Assembly (NCBI GenBank): GCA_028023455.1
Contig: JAQFVV010001050.1
Location: forward strand, 1-64,000
DNA: 64,000 bases
From: Epiperipatus broadwayi
Lineage: Eukaryota; Onychophora; Udeonychophora; Euonychophora; Peripatidae
Direction: 5' to 3'
A model generated the notes under the pieces. The model made no database searches. It was not told where the DNA came from and saw only the letters and a program-made list of their open reading frames with translations. This document shows, one piece after another, positions 1 through 12,250 of the stretch (positions are counted from its first letter, which is position 1; each line of letters opens with the position of its first letter). A program made the translations under genes and the position numbers.

Positions 1-3000
1 ATACACTTATGTGGTTAGGTATAATGAAGGGTTTGTGTAAGACAGAAACTAAAGGCTTTGGTGAATGTCTTATTAGCTTTTTTTTTTTTTTTAATAACAT
101 TATTTTCTTTTTTTAATAATGTCTATTACAAATTCTAGGTAGGTGGGAGTTGTAATAATCAGGAAAGAATAGAGCGGTTAGAGACCAGAGTGTCGTCAAA
201 AGACTTTACTGGAGACGGAGCTGATCACGTTTCTTGAGATTTTTTTTGAGTCTGTGTAAAACAATGGTATGATTTGTGGCGAGGTAATTCATGAGTTTGC
301 TCATGTCATATGAGTCAAGGACAGATAGAAAGCCTTATTATTGAAAAAGTTCCACTATTAATGGCATTTCAAGTGAGAAATCATTTCAGATCTTATCTTA
401 AAGAATTGATTATGATTATCTTTCAGTATTTTAAGTCTTGGACAGCAGAATTGTATCTGTATGGTCTGTGGTTTCACATCTTCCGACATAAACCACATAT
501 AAGTCCCAATGCTAGTAAAAACCTATTAGATGATAAAAGAAACCAATTTGTAAGCGCGTCAAGATTAATTTAATAAGCATTGAGTCAAAATTTGGATTTT
601 AGGCTCATCTTTTTAGCTCCAATCATATTAGTCATCTGGTTGATTTATTACCAAAACGATTTTTAGCTTATTGGATGATGGTGTAGTTGGTTGGGTTGTA
701 TACTTCCACCAAGTGAATTTTTGGATTAAGGATTCAGAAAGACATATTAGGATTTGCTAAAGTTGTAAATGAAATGATTATGAAGCGATGATATGATGGA
801 GCTTAGAAAAGGGCGAGGGCGGAAATTAGTTGTTGTAGTATACACTTTTGTTAATATTGGAATATCTACACGAAAGATCAGATTATATAAATATAATGAA
901 TTTTATATTAAATGATTAACTTTAATGAAGAACGGAGCGACGATCAACGTTATGAACCTATTGATGCGTTGGGATCCCCTATAAAGCTAATAAGCGGCAG
1001 TCCCTTCCTCTCAGAGAGTTTGGTACATAAACCAGTTAATTTTATTTTGAAACTATTTACAATGATTTTTATTAGGTGGAAGATAATAGCAGAGTTTACA
1101 AGGTAACAGTCTCATATTGAAGGAGGCTAACCAATCCATATAATGAAAGGTGTACTCTGAAATAAAGTAGTGTTAAACTTCAGTTAGTTGAAGGTTAAAT
1201 CTTGATCATTGAATAAAATTAAGTTTAGAAGTTTGAGTTAGAAATAAGGTATCTTTTTGTGGTTTAGCAGAAAGGAAGAGGTTGATTTTTATTTATGAGG
1301 CATTTATCTTTTGGTGTGGAAAGAATTGTTAAGAATTATTTTATGAAGGTGAAAGTTTCTGTGTTTAGTTTTTAAGATGTTTCTTGCGAGATAGGAAGGT
1401 ATTTAATGGTGGGCAGCTTCAAACCAAATGAAAAATGTATTAACAATAAAATGGTGAAATCTTCATTTTTTTCATGAAGAATATTCAGGAGAGTTTTTAT
1501 CTATCTGAAGAGGTTGATATACATGAAAAGAACTAATGGAAAAGTCATGAAGGAAGAGGATCACTTTATTTAATTTAAATACATGATGATCTTGCCTTCA
1601 GAGTGAAGAAAATCTCTACATTGTTGACACGTTATAAGTAATGTGATTAATTGCAGCTTGAATGTATTAATTAGAATATTCAAGAAAGTGGCAAATCCAT
1701 ATGAATCAGATGCTGCAACTAACATCCAATTAAGCAATAAGTTTAGATTGATGCTTATCTGAAATGATTGAAACGATTGAAGTTATCTTCAGATTAACGT
1801 GAGAGTTGATGGATCCTTTTTCAATTGGTTTGAAACGAGATAAAATATGAATTTGAAGGTTTAGATTTGGAACCATAACAAGATTGACTGTCATAATAAT
1901 ATGAATTTGGTCATAGTTATAAAGTGAAAATTTACTAAATAATATTATTTAAATGGTTTTGCTTTTTGTAGAAACTTCAATTTTTACAGGTAGAATCACT
2001 ATCATTCTATGTGACGGAAGCTGATTGAGTCTATCACAGTTTTAATAATTGGAATAGTAGAATTTTTTGACGTGTTTGAAAAACTTAAGGATGCCGTGAA
2101 GACCATAGAGATGAATGCTGTCAAGTAATGGTGATATATTCCCTTTAATTTTGTGATTTCTGTGTATGCCATGTTCGATGAGGTCTCCAACATCTGACCA
2201 ACTATTTACTGGAAAAGGCACCATCTTTTTGCATTAATTGGTTGATTTCATTTTCCAGTTTGCTACGTCATTGGTTAACCTATGAGATTTGTATTTATAT
2301 TAATGGTGTAAATGGATCTTAGAGGAGTGATTAACTGGTTTTAAATGCAACATTACCCATCTGAAGTGATCCCTTTTAAATCTATTTCACTAATTTATTA
2401 ATTTTTAAGAAGCGCTTGTTTAAAATATTCTTGATTGGAAGCTAACTATTCTGCAAAGGATTTTGTGATTTTGTAGAGGAAGTTTTTCAGGAAGATAATT
2501 TTTTCTGTATTTGTAAAATTTATGAAGTAAAGCGTAGAACCTTGTGTCTCTTCATTGTCTGAATTGGGTCAGTTGAAAGTAATATTTTCGAGTCCTTTGA
2601 TTTTTCCTAATTGTGTGGTAATTTATTGTAGAATGAAGGAGTTAGCTCGATGAAAGGAAAACTATCCCTCCCTCAGCAAGGAGGGAAAAGGATGTTTATT
2701 TTCTAGAACTAAATTCTCTCTGACTCAGCTCAATTATCTGCTTGGGTCATATTTAATTGGGGTGAATCCTCATCCTGCATGCATTTTCCAGAGTCCATCT
2801 ACTGGTGTAGGGATTAGAGATAATTTATTAAGAGTTGTAAGATCAGAGAGCCCTCGTGATCAAAGGAGAGAGCCTTAGGAGGTTGAAGCTGCATCAAGGT
2901 TCAAACCGGAGGTCTAGAGTTGTATTCATCTATTGGAATCAGTTAAGGGACTTTTTGGTTTTGAGCTACTCATGAATGATGGAAAACTTGGATGGGAAGG

Positions 3001-6000
3001 AAGCCTCTCACCATTAAATCTCTAAGTTTATTAGATTTCAAAAAATCTCTTAATTAGAACTCATTGTAGGAAACTATTAAAAGTCTCGAGAAGAATAAGT
3101 GAGGAAAGCTCTACTAGCAATAATGGCATTGAGGATATGAACTATTCTTAGATGTTGAGAGGAGTGATATTTTTTGCAGCTGTATCTGAATCTAGCTATG
3201 ATGATTGATGGTTAGACTTACTACTAATCTAACTTTCTTATAATAATAATATTTGGCATCTAGAGGAATAAGATGTTTGAAACTTTTTATTAATTTGATT
3301 TTGGACACTAAGAAGAATGAAGTGACTTCTGCTGAAACTGAATGGCGGAAGTGGAAAATCTAGTTGATCGAGAGAGAGAGGATGTTGATCTGTATTGTGT
3401 AGTCATCTTATGAGTGATGTTTGGTTTGTTGTATAAGGCATTATGTATGGGAGAGCAGAGTGAGAACCCAATTTTTAATAGCAAGAACTCAAATCTGAAT
3501 GAGATGATGCCATGAATGTTTGTATTACAGCTATTTTTTATGAACATGATGGAATTAATCCAAACAGTCACTCATTATAAGTGGTCCAAGTGGATGTGGG
3601 GACATCTCATCTTTAACAAAATAATTCTGATGTTGTTAAGCAATGATGAGACTTGTGAGTTGAACTTTTTAGATGGCTTGGGTGATGTAGTTATTGGTTG
3701 ACAAGTCATATCATGATAAATATGATGTTCTCTGATGCGATGAGTACTCTATCTACAGATTCATTGGGAGAATCAATAGTAAAGCCTAAGTTTATTAAGA
3801 TCCATGATTATTTTCTCTCTTGAGTTTTCTATGGATTTGTGAGGCTTTGAGTTGGATTTGTCTGGAGATTTGATTCGCATTAGAGGAGGTTAGTGAGTTA
3901 AACTCTGCAGGGGGAATTTTTGTATCATCATCAGAGCTTGAGTTATCAGTAGAATTCCCAATTTTCTTTTGAACCACTACTTCATGGACTTTGGGTAAAT
4001 ATTGTATCAATTTTTTGAGGATTTTTAAAAGTTGATTCAGATGTTCTTTGTAACTTCTCCCTGTTCTTTTGATTATTAATGTTATTTATTGTCATTGGAT
4101 TTTTGTTAGAATTTTGGACTCAAGAACATTGTTCTTACTAACACCTGCTGTAAGATGTGATATCTTCGATCATTGCTGACTTTCAGGTTGGGTGTTTGAT
4201 GGATCTTTATCGTCTGGTAGGTACAATTCTTACCAGGGTTGAAAGAGATGCAGATTGTTTATGGTTCACTCTGTTTTGGAGTTTTTTAGCTCAATTGTTT
4301 CAAGCTTCAGTTTGGAATTATATTGGAAGAGAATTCATTTTGACATTTTTTTCAGTCTATTTTCTTAATAGCACAGGTTTATCATGTTCTCTTTAGATGG
4401 TTTGGTCATATTATATTCCTTACTGCAGAAAAGAGTTTTGAGCATAAATATTATTCTTACCAAAATTAGTGTCAAGTTGAATTCGAATCACTTTCGATCT
4501 TGAGTATTATTAGGTTTAGTAAAATTGATTTTAGGAGCGATATTGTATTGTTTGATTAGTTCTCTGATTTGCTACTGAGTAGTATAAAGGGTTGTGCTTG
4601 ATTACTTTATTAAAGATATTTTTCATTTTAGGAGAAATATAGTTTTGGATATAGGAAGGTTTTGTTGAAGATTGATCTGAGATCTGGAGAGTATCTAGGT
4701 TTATGAGTTTGCTGTTTGAATTAGTCCTCTCGTCTAGATGAGTTATCTCTTGTAAGGAGTTTATTAATAAATTCTACAGGTCATTTGTGAAATTTATTCA
4801 TTTTAATACCACGGTGTATTGCATATTCTTGCTGCCCAATCCTAATGTAGAGTGTATTCTTTGACAGACAGTAGAGATATTATGATGTAGTCACTATCGT
4901 GAGTGTCAAGCCATATGAGAAGCCTCTTGCTGTAATAATAGTGGAGTATGTCGATCAGATTAGTAATGTGTTTCTTTAATGTAAATGTAAAGAGTAACTG
5001 TATTAGGACAAAATTTGATCTTGAGTCAAAATTTAGTGAGGTGTTTCAATTTGCTAGCTGAGACCATAGTTAATAAGGGTTGTCTTGTGTTTTCTTGTTC
5101 ATTTAAGTGACGAGGCAGTTTTAAATTCTACTGGATGACAGACAGTAACTTTAAGCCCAGTTTCGTATCTATGGAACATAGTGTGTCATTTCATAGAAAT
5201 TTGTGAGTTATTTTTAAATTCATTCGAGGTCTGCTTACGCATTTAAATCTCCTCTTTGATCTTTATGGCTGGTCAATTAGGATGATTAAGGATCATGTGG
5301 ATACTCTCTGGCTAATTGATTCTTTGATTGATTAGACTATTAGGAAGCTCATTCTACGAAGTTATCTCAAAAGCTAGCATTGATGATAATTTATTATGGC
5401 TAAGATTAGAAGACTGTATTCTAGCATAATGGTTATATAACTGATTTATTGATTTATAAAGTTAAATATCGATTTATTGGAGGCTCATTGTTTATTTTCT
5501 AGGAACATATCATCGTTAATATTATTTTATATTTGGAAGGACCATGCTCTGCGTGTTTGATTCATTTGCAAATACGATTTCTGTGAAGATTAAAATATAA
5601 TTGGTTAGAGTTCTTGAGCCACAATATTATCAAAGATATTCTAAATTTTATTCACGATATGATATTACGTCTTACTTAGTGGGATTTTCAAGTAATTGAG
5701 TATTGAGGTAGTCGGTTTACTTGCAGTGTTAATCTGGTGCTGTAGTATGGATTGTTCTGAGCCTCAAATATTTGATTGTTTTTGAGTAGCAATTTATCAG
5801 TTTATCAATTTATTCTTCTTTTATTTTTAGTTGAAATTGCATATTGTAGAAATTGCAATTAGTAATATGTCTTTAGTTTTGTCGAGCCCTCTCTAGATGT
5901 AGAAAATGTTTAACCTTGAGACTAAATTAGATATCATCTTTTGTTGGTGAATTTAGTTTATCTCAGATGTAGATTTAATTGAGTTGTATGGGCAAATAAA

Positions 6001-6470
6001 AGTGCTCGATATGTAATCTTCTGCTAATAGTTTAGGGCTAAACGAATGAAACAAATGCATTAATTTATACATTAATCAATAATTTAGACAAGACGAGAAT
6101 ATTTATTCTAATTGTTTGTGGTCAGAAATTAAGTTGGATATTTTCTAAACTTTTGTTGAAAGTATTTGCATTGAAATTTTCTTTTGATTTTAACTTATTT
6201 CTGGTTTTTGGTGGTTTTTTTAACAGGTGAGTTTAAATTAATATTTGAGATTAGATCTAAGGCTATACAATTCTACGACTGATATACCGCGATATTAGGT
6301 TTAGATGTTGAGATTCAGGGAATACTTTATTATTAGTTTTATCGGTTTATATTATCACTTTCCATCATGTAAAATGATTTAAAAATTGAGCATATGAATA
6401 ACGATGACAGTAAAGAGTAAAGGAACGATCGTCCGTCTTCTAAAAAACTGTAAAACACTAAGGGACTGCT
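1..6470. other. C-poor, strand-asymmetric block, no recognised gene
   Basis: I recognise no protein here. The + strand is depleted in C relative to G: I counted 12 G to 2 C at 2461-2520, 14 G to 1 C at 4501-4560 and 16 G to 8 C at 4681-4740. Both strands are dense in stops and frames stay under about 90 codons; the longest are at 310-573, 4157-4396 and, on the minus strand, 3308-3571 and 3795-4010, the last with a Ser/Asp-rich stretch. An old element that lost C by C-to-T change, or a long transcribed non-coding region, would both fit. The bias fades near the retroelement-like end at 6470. Confidence 0.45.
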
Positions 6471-6600
6471 TTTTAGACTGGTCATGAAGATGGCTTGCCA
6501 AAGGACTTATATACTGAAAGTTGTAATTTGTTTTTCATTTGTAAAAAATCAATATATGACTCTGTAACTTTTTAGACTCAATAAAGTTTTGCTTTGAAAC
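6471..6600 (+). mobile_element. Probable non-LTR retroelement or SINE 3' end
   Basis: A less C-poor segment contains GAAGATGGCTTGCC-like sequence, then AATAAA inside ACTCAATAAAGTTTTGC just before the long AAT repeat. A unique 3' end followed directly by a simple-repeat tail is usual for LINEs and SINEs that terminate in microsatellite tails. No coding domain is visible upstream, so the family is unknown. The link to the preceding 6.4-kb block is a guess. Confidence 0.35.
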
Positions 6601-7009
<409 letters not shown>

Positions 7010-7848
7010 TGTATAAATGCTTCCATAAGTTTACAGAGACAATTAGAATTTTAAATTAATTGATGAATACAATTAAAATACTATGATAGCATGAGATTTG
7101 CCAGTTCTCTTTTTTTAATAAGCTATCTATTAGATTGTTGTAAATTGCTAATAAGAAATTCTGGCTCACATCATAATTTTATCTTATTAAATATACTTAA
7201 AAATTCCATTCTATCACAATTAAAACATATGAATAAAGACATCTGAAAAAGACAAATGATTCCATAATACATTTCATGCTGAATCAGCACTCTTTAGTTG
7301 GCCCAAGACGTTATCACATATTAAGTATTTATAAACACTAAATTATTAGATTTTCAAATATAAAACTTTCTGGACTCTGAACTTTGGCAACTACTAAGAT
7401 AAATATGTGAATGATGATTACTTTTGATTTATTAAAATAGAAATTGTCTTTAATCTAAATATAAATATGTAACATAATTCAATTTCATCTTTTTTAGAAA
7501 GTCTTCTACTCTATATTACATTTTTAAAACATGTGAAGTTGTAAATTAAAATGTAATAATTTGATATTAATACATATTGAAGATATAGTATAAAAGATGG
7601 GGATCTGAGTCAACTAGTTTTGATTTAGCATATGCATGCTGGATGTCTTTTTGGTTTTTTTAGCTCTCTTTATTAAATTTATTTTTTAAATATATGGTAG
7701 TGTTGAAGTTTTAAGTATTTAAAAAAAAACATTGTAGTGTTGAACTATATTCATGTGTTTATATTTAATTAAAAAACAAATACATTAATATTTACCTTAA
7801 TGTTTTTCTGAATATTTTTGATGATGGTGTTCCAGTTGTATTTTTATA
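7010..7848. other. AT-rich intergenic DNA with one dispersed repeat copy
   Basis: No coding frame of note. The only structure I see is a copy of the GCTGAACCAGC-type dispersed repeat at about 7262-7330. The rest is AT-rich with short homopolymer runs. Confidence 0.6.
7262..7330 (+). repeat. Dispersed repeat, GCTGAACCAGC family, copy 1
   Basis: The core TTTCATGCTGAATCAGCACT followed by TTAGTTGGCCCAAG matches the segments at about 22285-22350 and 52318-52380, all in the same orientation. The TGCTGAATCAGCA part is a near palindrome. Short length and divergence suggest an old SINE-like or satellite-derived unit; no tRNA boxes are seen. Confidence 0.6.
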
Positions 7849-7943
7849 TTGGACTATTTCCCTCATCTAATATGTGTAATGAATGTCTTTAGAAAAATTT
7901 AACTTTATTTAAATATTTCAAATACATTCAACTGTTAGTAATA

Positions 7944-7971
7944 GCACATCAAATAGGTTAGTATATGCACA
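7944..7971. repeat. Target site duplication of the PLE, left copy
   Basis: The 28-bp sequence beginning GCACATCAAATAGG and ending ATATGCACA recurs in the same orientation at 10596-10623 with three mismatches. Just inside the two copies the sequence becomes inverted: AAGGTATTATTCTTCCC on the left, GGGAAGAATAATACCTC on the right. Direct repeats outside inverted arms are what an insertion event leaves. Confidence 0.75.
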
Positions 7972-8773
7972 ATGTTTCAAAAGGTATTATTCTTCCCACT
8001 TCTTCAAGTGCTGCTGGTCTGACCAATGACAGTACTGCCACCTGATCTTTTAGATACTTGAGTATTGAACTTTAAAGTAAGGCTCTAACTAACTCAGCCA
8101 TCATGCCAAACAGTCTGTACAAATTTCATATACTTATCTATGAGATTCCTCCTGATTTCTCCATTTTTTCCTAAGAGCAAATTTCAATAGTGGTTTCCAT
8201 ACATTATATATAGTCAGACTAGATTGGCTTATGGGATTTTTTGCCATTGTTATGTGAGCAGCTTTTTTAAATTTTCTTCTTTGTACTTTTTTTCTCTATC
8301 CAATATCTTTGTATTTTCCCAATTGAACGTAATTCACTAGGACATACATGGTCTGCTACCTTAGACACATCTGTTTTATCTCTTCTAATTATCAGTTTGT
8401 GTTCTTTCAAGTACTTTTCACTGGGATGACGTCTCACCAATATATGTTCTTCCACATTCACATGGTATATTATAGATGCAGTTTTTTCTTTTTTAGCATT
8501 TCAAGTTTAGGCTTTGTAGATGTTAGAATTCCTCATAGGGTGGTATGGCTCTGGAAAGCTGTTCTAATGTTATACTGATTGCAGATTTTCCTTAATTTGT
8601 CTGCTATTTTTGGAATGCATGGGTACACTACAATAATTGTCTTTTCTTTTGATGGTTCTTTTTATTGTCTATTTAATGTTTTCTTAATAACAGCTGATGG
8701 ATAACCATTTTTTATAAAAGTTTGCTCTACATAAATCTTTTGTTTTTCCAATTTGCTGGTTTCTGAACAAATG
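7972..8773 (-). pseudogene. Inverted partial PLE copy (GIY-YIG end), left arm
   Basis: Read on the minus strand this arm repeats the 3' part of the element found on the + strand at about 9780-10595. It has the linker LEKQKIYVEQ followed by NGYPSAVIKKTLNRQ (about 8755-8665), then a GIY-YIG nuclease start as CIYNIPCECGRTYIGET (about 8480-8430), then HKLIIRRDKTDVSKVADHV near 8400-8340. Frameshifts separate the pieces, so it is dead. It ends with the tRNA-like tail (about 8110-8030) and the terminal sequence. Penelope-like elements often carry an inverted partial copy of themselves, or pseudo-LTR, at one side, and this matches. Confidence 0.85.
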
Positions 8774-9715
8774 TCTTTTGCTTCCTGCTGACAAAGGCAA
8801 TGCAACAGTTGTAATGGATACAACTGATTATGACAACAAAATACAAGAACTCCTCACAGTGGGCCAATATAGAAAAGTAGTAAAAAATCCAATACTGAGC
8901 ACAGAAACAAAGTTACAAACATTGCTCAGAAAGTATCACAAGTACTTCACTGATTCAGAAAAAAGTAAAATAATATTTCAGCAAAATTCCTCATCTTTAT
9001 AGTCTACTTAAAATCCATAAGGATCATATTCAATTATGACCTATTGTTAGTTTTAGAGATTCACCTTGCCAAAATTTGGCAAGATTTCTCTTATTCCTTT
9101 GGTATACAAGACCCAGTCTTTTGTCAGGGATTCTAGACACTTTGTAGAATTAATCAATAACATGAAAATTGAAAAAACTGGCTTATTGTTAAGCATTGAT
9201 GTGGAAAATTTATTCATGAGTGTACTATGTGAAGAAGCATTGTCTATTGTAAGGAAAAGATTAAATGGTGATAATAGTTTACAAACCAGAACAGCTCTTC
9301 CTATTGATAGTATAATGAAACTATTAACATTCTGCGTAAAAACTACCTACTTTCAATATAACTCATAATTCTTCCAACAAATTCAAGGAATGGTTATGAG
9401 CTCACCATTGCCTCCCCTGATTAGCAATATTTACATGGAAGAACTTGAAACCTTAGCCATAAAGCCTACTTTATATTCACCTAAAGTTTGACTTTGCTAT
9501 GTGAATGATACATTTGTTGTATAGCCACAATGATGAAGCACTGCTACAAACTTTCTGGAAACACATCAACAATATATCCCCTTCAATTAAATTCACAATA
9601 GAATCAGAACAAGAACAGAATATGGCATTCTTAGATATTCTGGTGACAAGACTACTTCATGGAAAAATTATGACTACAGTTTACCAATAAACCTACACAT
9701 ACAGGAAAATACCTA
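8774..9715 (+). pseudogene. Penelope-like reverse transcriptase, 5'-truncated and broken
   Basis: The reading frame starts abruptly at the inverted-arm junction with LLPADKGNATVVMD, the first conserved RT block of PLEs. It continues with SLLKIHKDH and PIVSFRDSP (about 9000-9070), then LLSIDVENLFMSV (about 9183-9225), MSSPLPPLISNIYMEELE (about 9397-9450) and WLCYVNDTFVVW-like sequence near 9490-9525, then MAFLDILVTRLLHG. In the catalytic box the usual YVDD reads YVND, and stops or frameshifts occur near 9000, 9365, 9490 and 9690, so no active enzyme is made. In live elements this enzyme copies the RNA at a DNA nick. The N-terminal part of the protein is absent. Confidence 0.92.
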
Positions 9716-9779
9716 GCCTATACATCCAATCACACCAGAAACACAAAACATGGAGTTATACTACCACTATGGAACCAAA

Positions 9780-10345
9780 GAAGTTTGTTGATAAACCAAT
9801 GATTTGAAAAAAAGAAAAGATCTATATAGAACAAACTCTTATGAAAAATGTTTATCCATCAGCTGTTATTAAGAAAATGTTAAATAGACAACAAAAAAAC
9901 CATCAAAAGAAAAGACAATTATAAGTACTGTAATGTATCCATACATTTCAAAAATAGAGACAAATTAAGGAAAATCTGCAATCAGTATAACATCAGTACA
10001 GCTTTCCAGAGCCCATGCCACATTACAGTGAATTCTAACATATATACAGCTTAAGTTTGAAATGCTGAAAAAATGGCATCTATGAAATACCATGTGAATG
10101 TGGAAGAACATATATTGGTAAGACCAGTCATCCCATTGAAAAGTGATAGCAAGAACACAAACTGATGATTAGAAGAAAGAAAGCAAATGTGTCTAAGGTT
10201 CAGACCATATATGTGCCAATGAACATATGTTCAATTGGGAAAATACAAAAATATTGGATAGAAAAGAAAAGATACAAAGAAAAATTTAAAAAGCAGCTCA
10301 CATGGCAAAAAATCCTATAAGCCAACCTAATGTGACTATATATAA
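9780..10345 (+). pseudogene. PLE linker and GIY-YIG endonuclease, broken
   Basis: Downstream of the RT, MKNVYPSAVIKKMLNRQ-like sequence (about 9841-9890) is followed by a GIY-YIG domain: GIYEIPCECGRTYIGKT, with GIY at 10075-10083 and YIG at 10111-10119. Next come EHKLMIRRKKANVSKV and a tail containing SIGKIQKYWIEKK. In Penelope elements this nuclease cuts the target. In-frame stops (for example after HPIEK) show decay. The same sequence is present inverted at 7972-8773. Confidence 0.88.
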
Positions 10346-10446
10346 TGTATGGAAATCACTAATCAAATTTGCTCTTAGTAAAAAGTGAAGAAATCAGGAG
10401 GACCCTCATAAATAAGTATATGAAATTTCTACAGACAATTACCTTT

Positions 10447-10535
10447 GGCAGGATAGCTCAGTTGATTAGAGCATTACCTTAAAATTCAATACTCAAGAAT
10501 CCAAGGGTCTGCATTCGAATCCTATGCTAGTACTA
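10447..10535 (+). repeat. tRNA-like sequence in the PLE 3' end
   Basis: GATAGCTCAGTTGATTAGAG is a close match to a tRNA D-arm / pol III A box, and CATTCGAATCC about 60 bases on resembles a B box (GGTTCGAATCC). The equivalent, more diverged, is in the inverted arm (about 8030-8110, minus strand) and in the second PLE end at about 39115-39155. It could be a SINE captured once by an ancestor of this PLE, or an intrinsic terminal region. It is not a functional tRNA: the acceptor stem does not pair cleanly. Confidence 0.7.
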
Positions 10536-10595
10536 TCACTGGTCAGGATAGCAGCATCTGAAGAAAAGGGAAGAATAATACCTCTTGAAAAATTA

Positions 10596-10623
10596 GCGCA
10601 TCAAATATGTTAGCATATGCACA
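10596..10623. repeat. Target site duplication of the PLE, right copy
   Basis: 28 bp matching 7944-7971 in direct orientation with 3 mismatches. The sequence beyond it continues into the right arm of the host MITE. Confidence 0.75.
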
Positions 10624-10678
10624 GTTAAATATTTCTAAAGACATTCAATACTCCTATTAGATGATGGAAATAATCCAA

Positions 10679-12250
10679 TACAAAAACACCATTAATATTT
10701 AACTGTTTAAAATTTATTTCTGATATAACAGCTAGTTTAATGAATGATTAGTAATATTGATTAATCTATTTACCTGAGGTAGTTATCGATATCAAAGTTG
10801 TGAATTCAGGAAGTTTTAATACTTATAAATCATAAGTTTATAAACTATAAAAATAATTTTGTAATAAGATATCAAATTGTTTGTGTTTTTTTTTTTTTGG
10901 CATGGTTAAAGATCACTCCATTGAAATAATGCTTTTATTATAATTTTAATACATGTTACATTGGATTACATAATCTCTTAACTCCTATTAATTATCTTAA
11001 CTTTCATTAATAAAATTATACTATAGTTTAATTTATTTACTTTTGTATTTGGTTAAAAGAAATTCATATATCTATATATGATTGAATATTATTTGAAAAG
11101 CCTTACCATACTTATAAATTTGGGTTAAAACTAGACCAGATAAATTTGATCACTGTTTAGATTATACTAGTAGAATGGGGAGGGGGGCTAGTATATAATC
11201 TCATTTATCTATGTATCAAATACTGATTGGTAAATGGTTCACAGTTAGTTTTATCAGAAAATAAAACAAAGATAAAAATTGTTCAAATTTAACTTACATG
11301 ACAATTAGCAAGCCTTAAAAGTGTGACTTTCTTTGTCCTAGTTTTTTTTTTTTGAAAAGGTGTTGGAGAACTTTTGCTTTACAATAGATCATTTAAATAC
11401 TATTTTGCATATCTTTTTTATATTAGTTTCAAAAATTACATTCTGGGATAGAGCAAACAAATGTTTGATATATAGAAAGTTTAAAAAATATCAGAATTAA
11501 TCAATCAATATAACTTTTATCATTAAATTATTTACTAAATTATTAAGCTTGTAAAAAGTAATATCATCTATTTTGAATAGAGAATTATAATTAGGCCTGG
11601 TTTCATAAATGAGACAGGCAACTGCCTTAGGTGATAAATTAAAATTGGTATTAAATGAGATATTATATATATATATAGTGGATATATAAATATATATTTT
11701 ATTTTTATTTAACACATTTTTTTTCTACTATATTCATTGCTTTGTTTAGTAGACCATTTAAAATAATTTTTCAATAATTTTAAAATGAATAATTTTTAAG
11801 GTTTGCCTAGATTCCAAAGTGATAAACCATAGTTAATGTTTTAGTTCTTTAATTTTTTAAAAAAAGAATAGCTTTAACAAAGGTGTAGAAACACTTTTTT
11901 AAGTTAATAATTTATGTTTTTGATTGACCAGCTCACTCTCCAACATTATCTTTACCAACTCAACAAAAGATTGTTATGGTCAAGATATATGATCCAATAT
12001 CCATTTTGTTTTATAGTCATGATTATCTGATTTGAATTTTCACAAATATTTGGATGAAAAAATATGGGAATAGCATAGTAATTGAATAAAGTAATAAATA
12101 CTACAGATGTTTTAAAAACTTTTAAATTAAAATAATATGATCAAGCAGAAGAGAAAATTATCTAGTAATAAGATTGGTAATAGTATGAATATTGAACCCT
12201 ACCATCTGATGGCGCTCTTTTTCTCCCAATTCACATCAATATATCAATTC
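10679..12250. other. AT-rich intergenic DNA, no gene seen
   Basis: Only short accidental frames, the largest on the minus strand at 11497-11715 with an AT-dinucleotide-coded stretch. A short TATATATATA tract lies near 11666. No element termini were recognised. Confidence 0.6.

Larger units (their letters stand above)
7849..10678. mobile_element. Palindromic TA-flanked MITE split by a Penelope-like element
   Basis: The left arm begins TTGGACTATTTCCCTCATCT at 7849 and the right arm ends with its inverted counterpart GATGGAAATAATCCAA at 10678, each flanked outside by TA. The arms also share TGTCTTTAGAAAAATTTAAC-like sequence in inverted orientation (about 7886-7910 and 10625-10645). The same termini and arms occur in the uninterrupted 165-bp element at 16063-16227. 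TA flanks and palindromic structure fit a non-autonomous Tc1/mariner-type MITE; that class is inferred. The interior, 7944-10623, is the inserted PLE with its target duplications. Confidence 0.7.
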
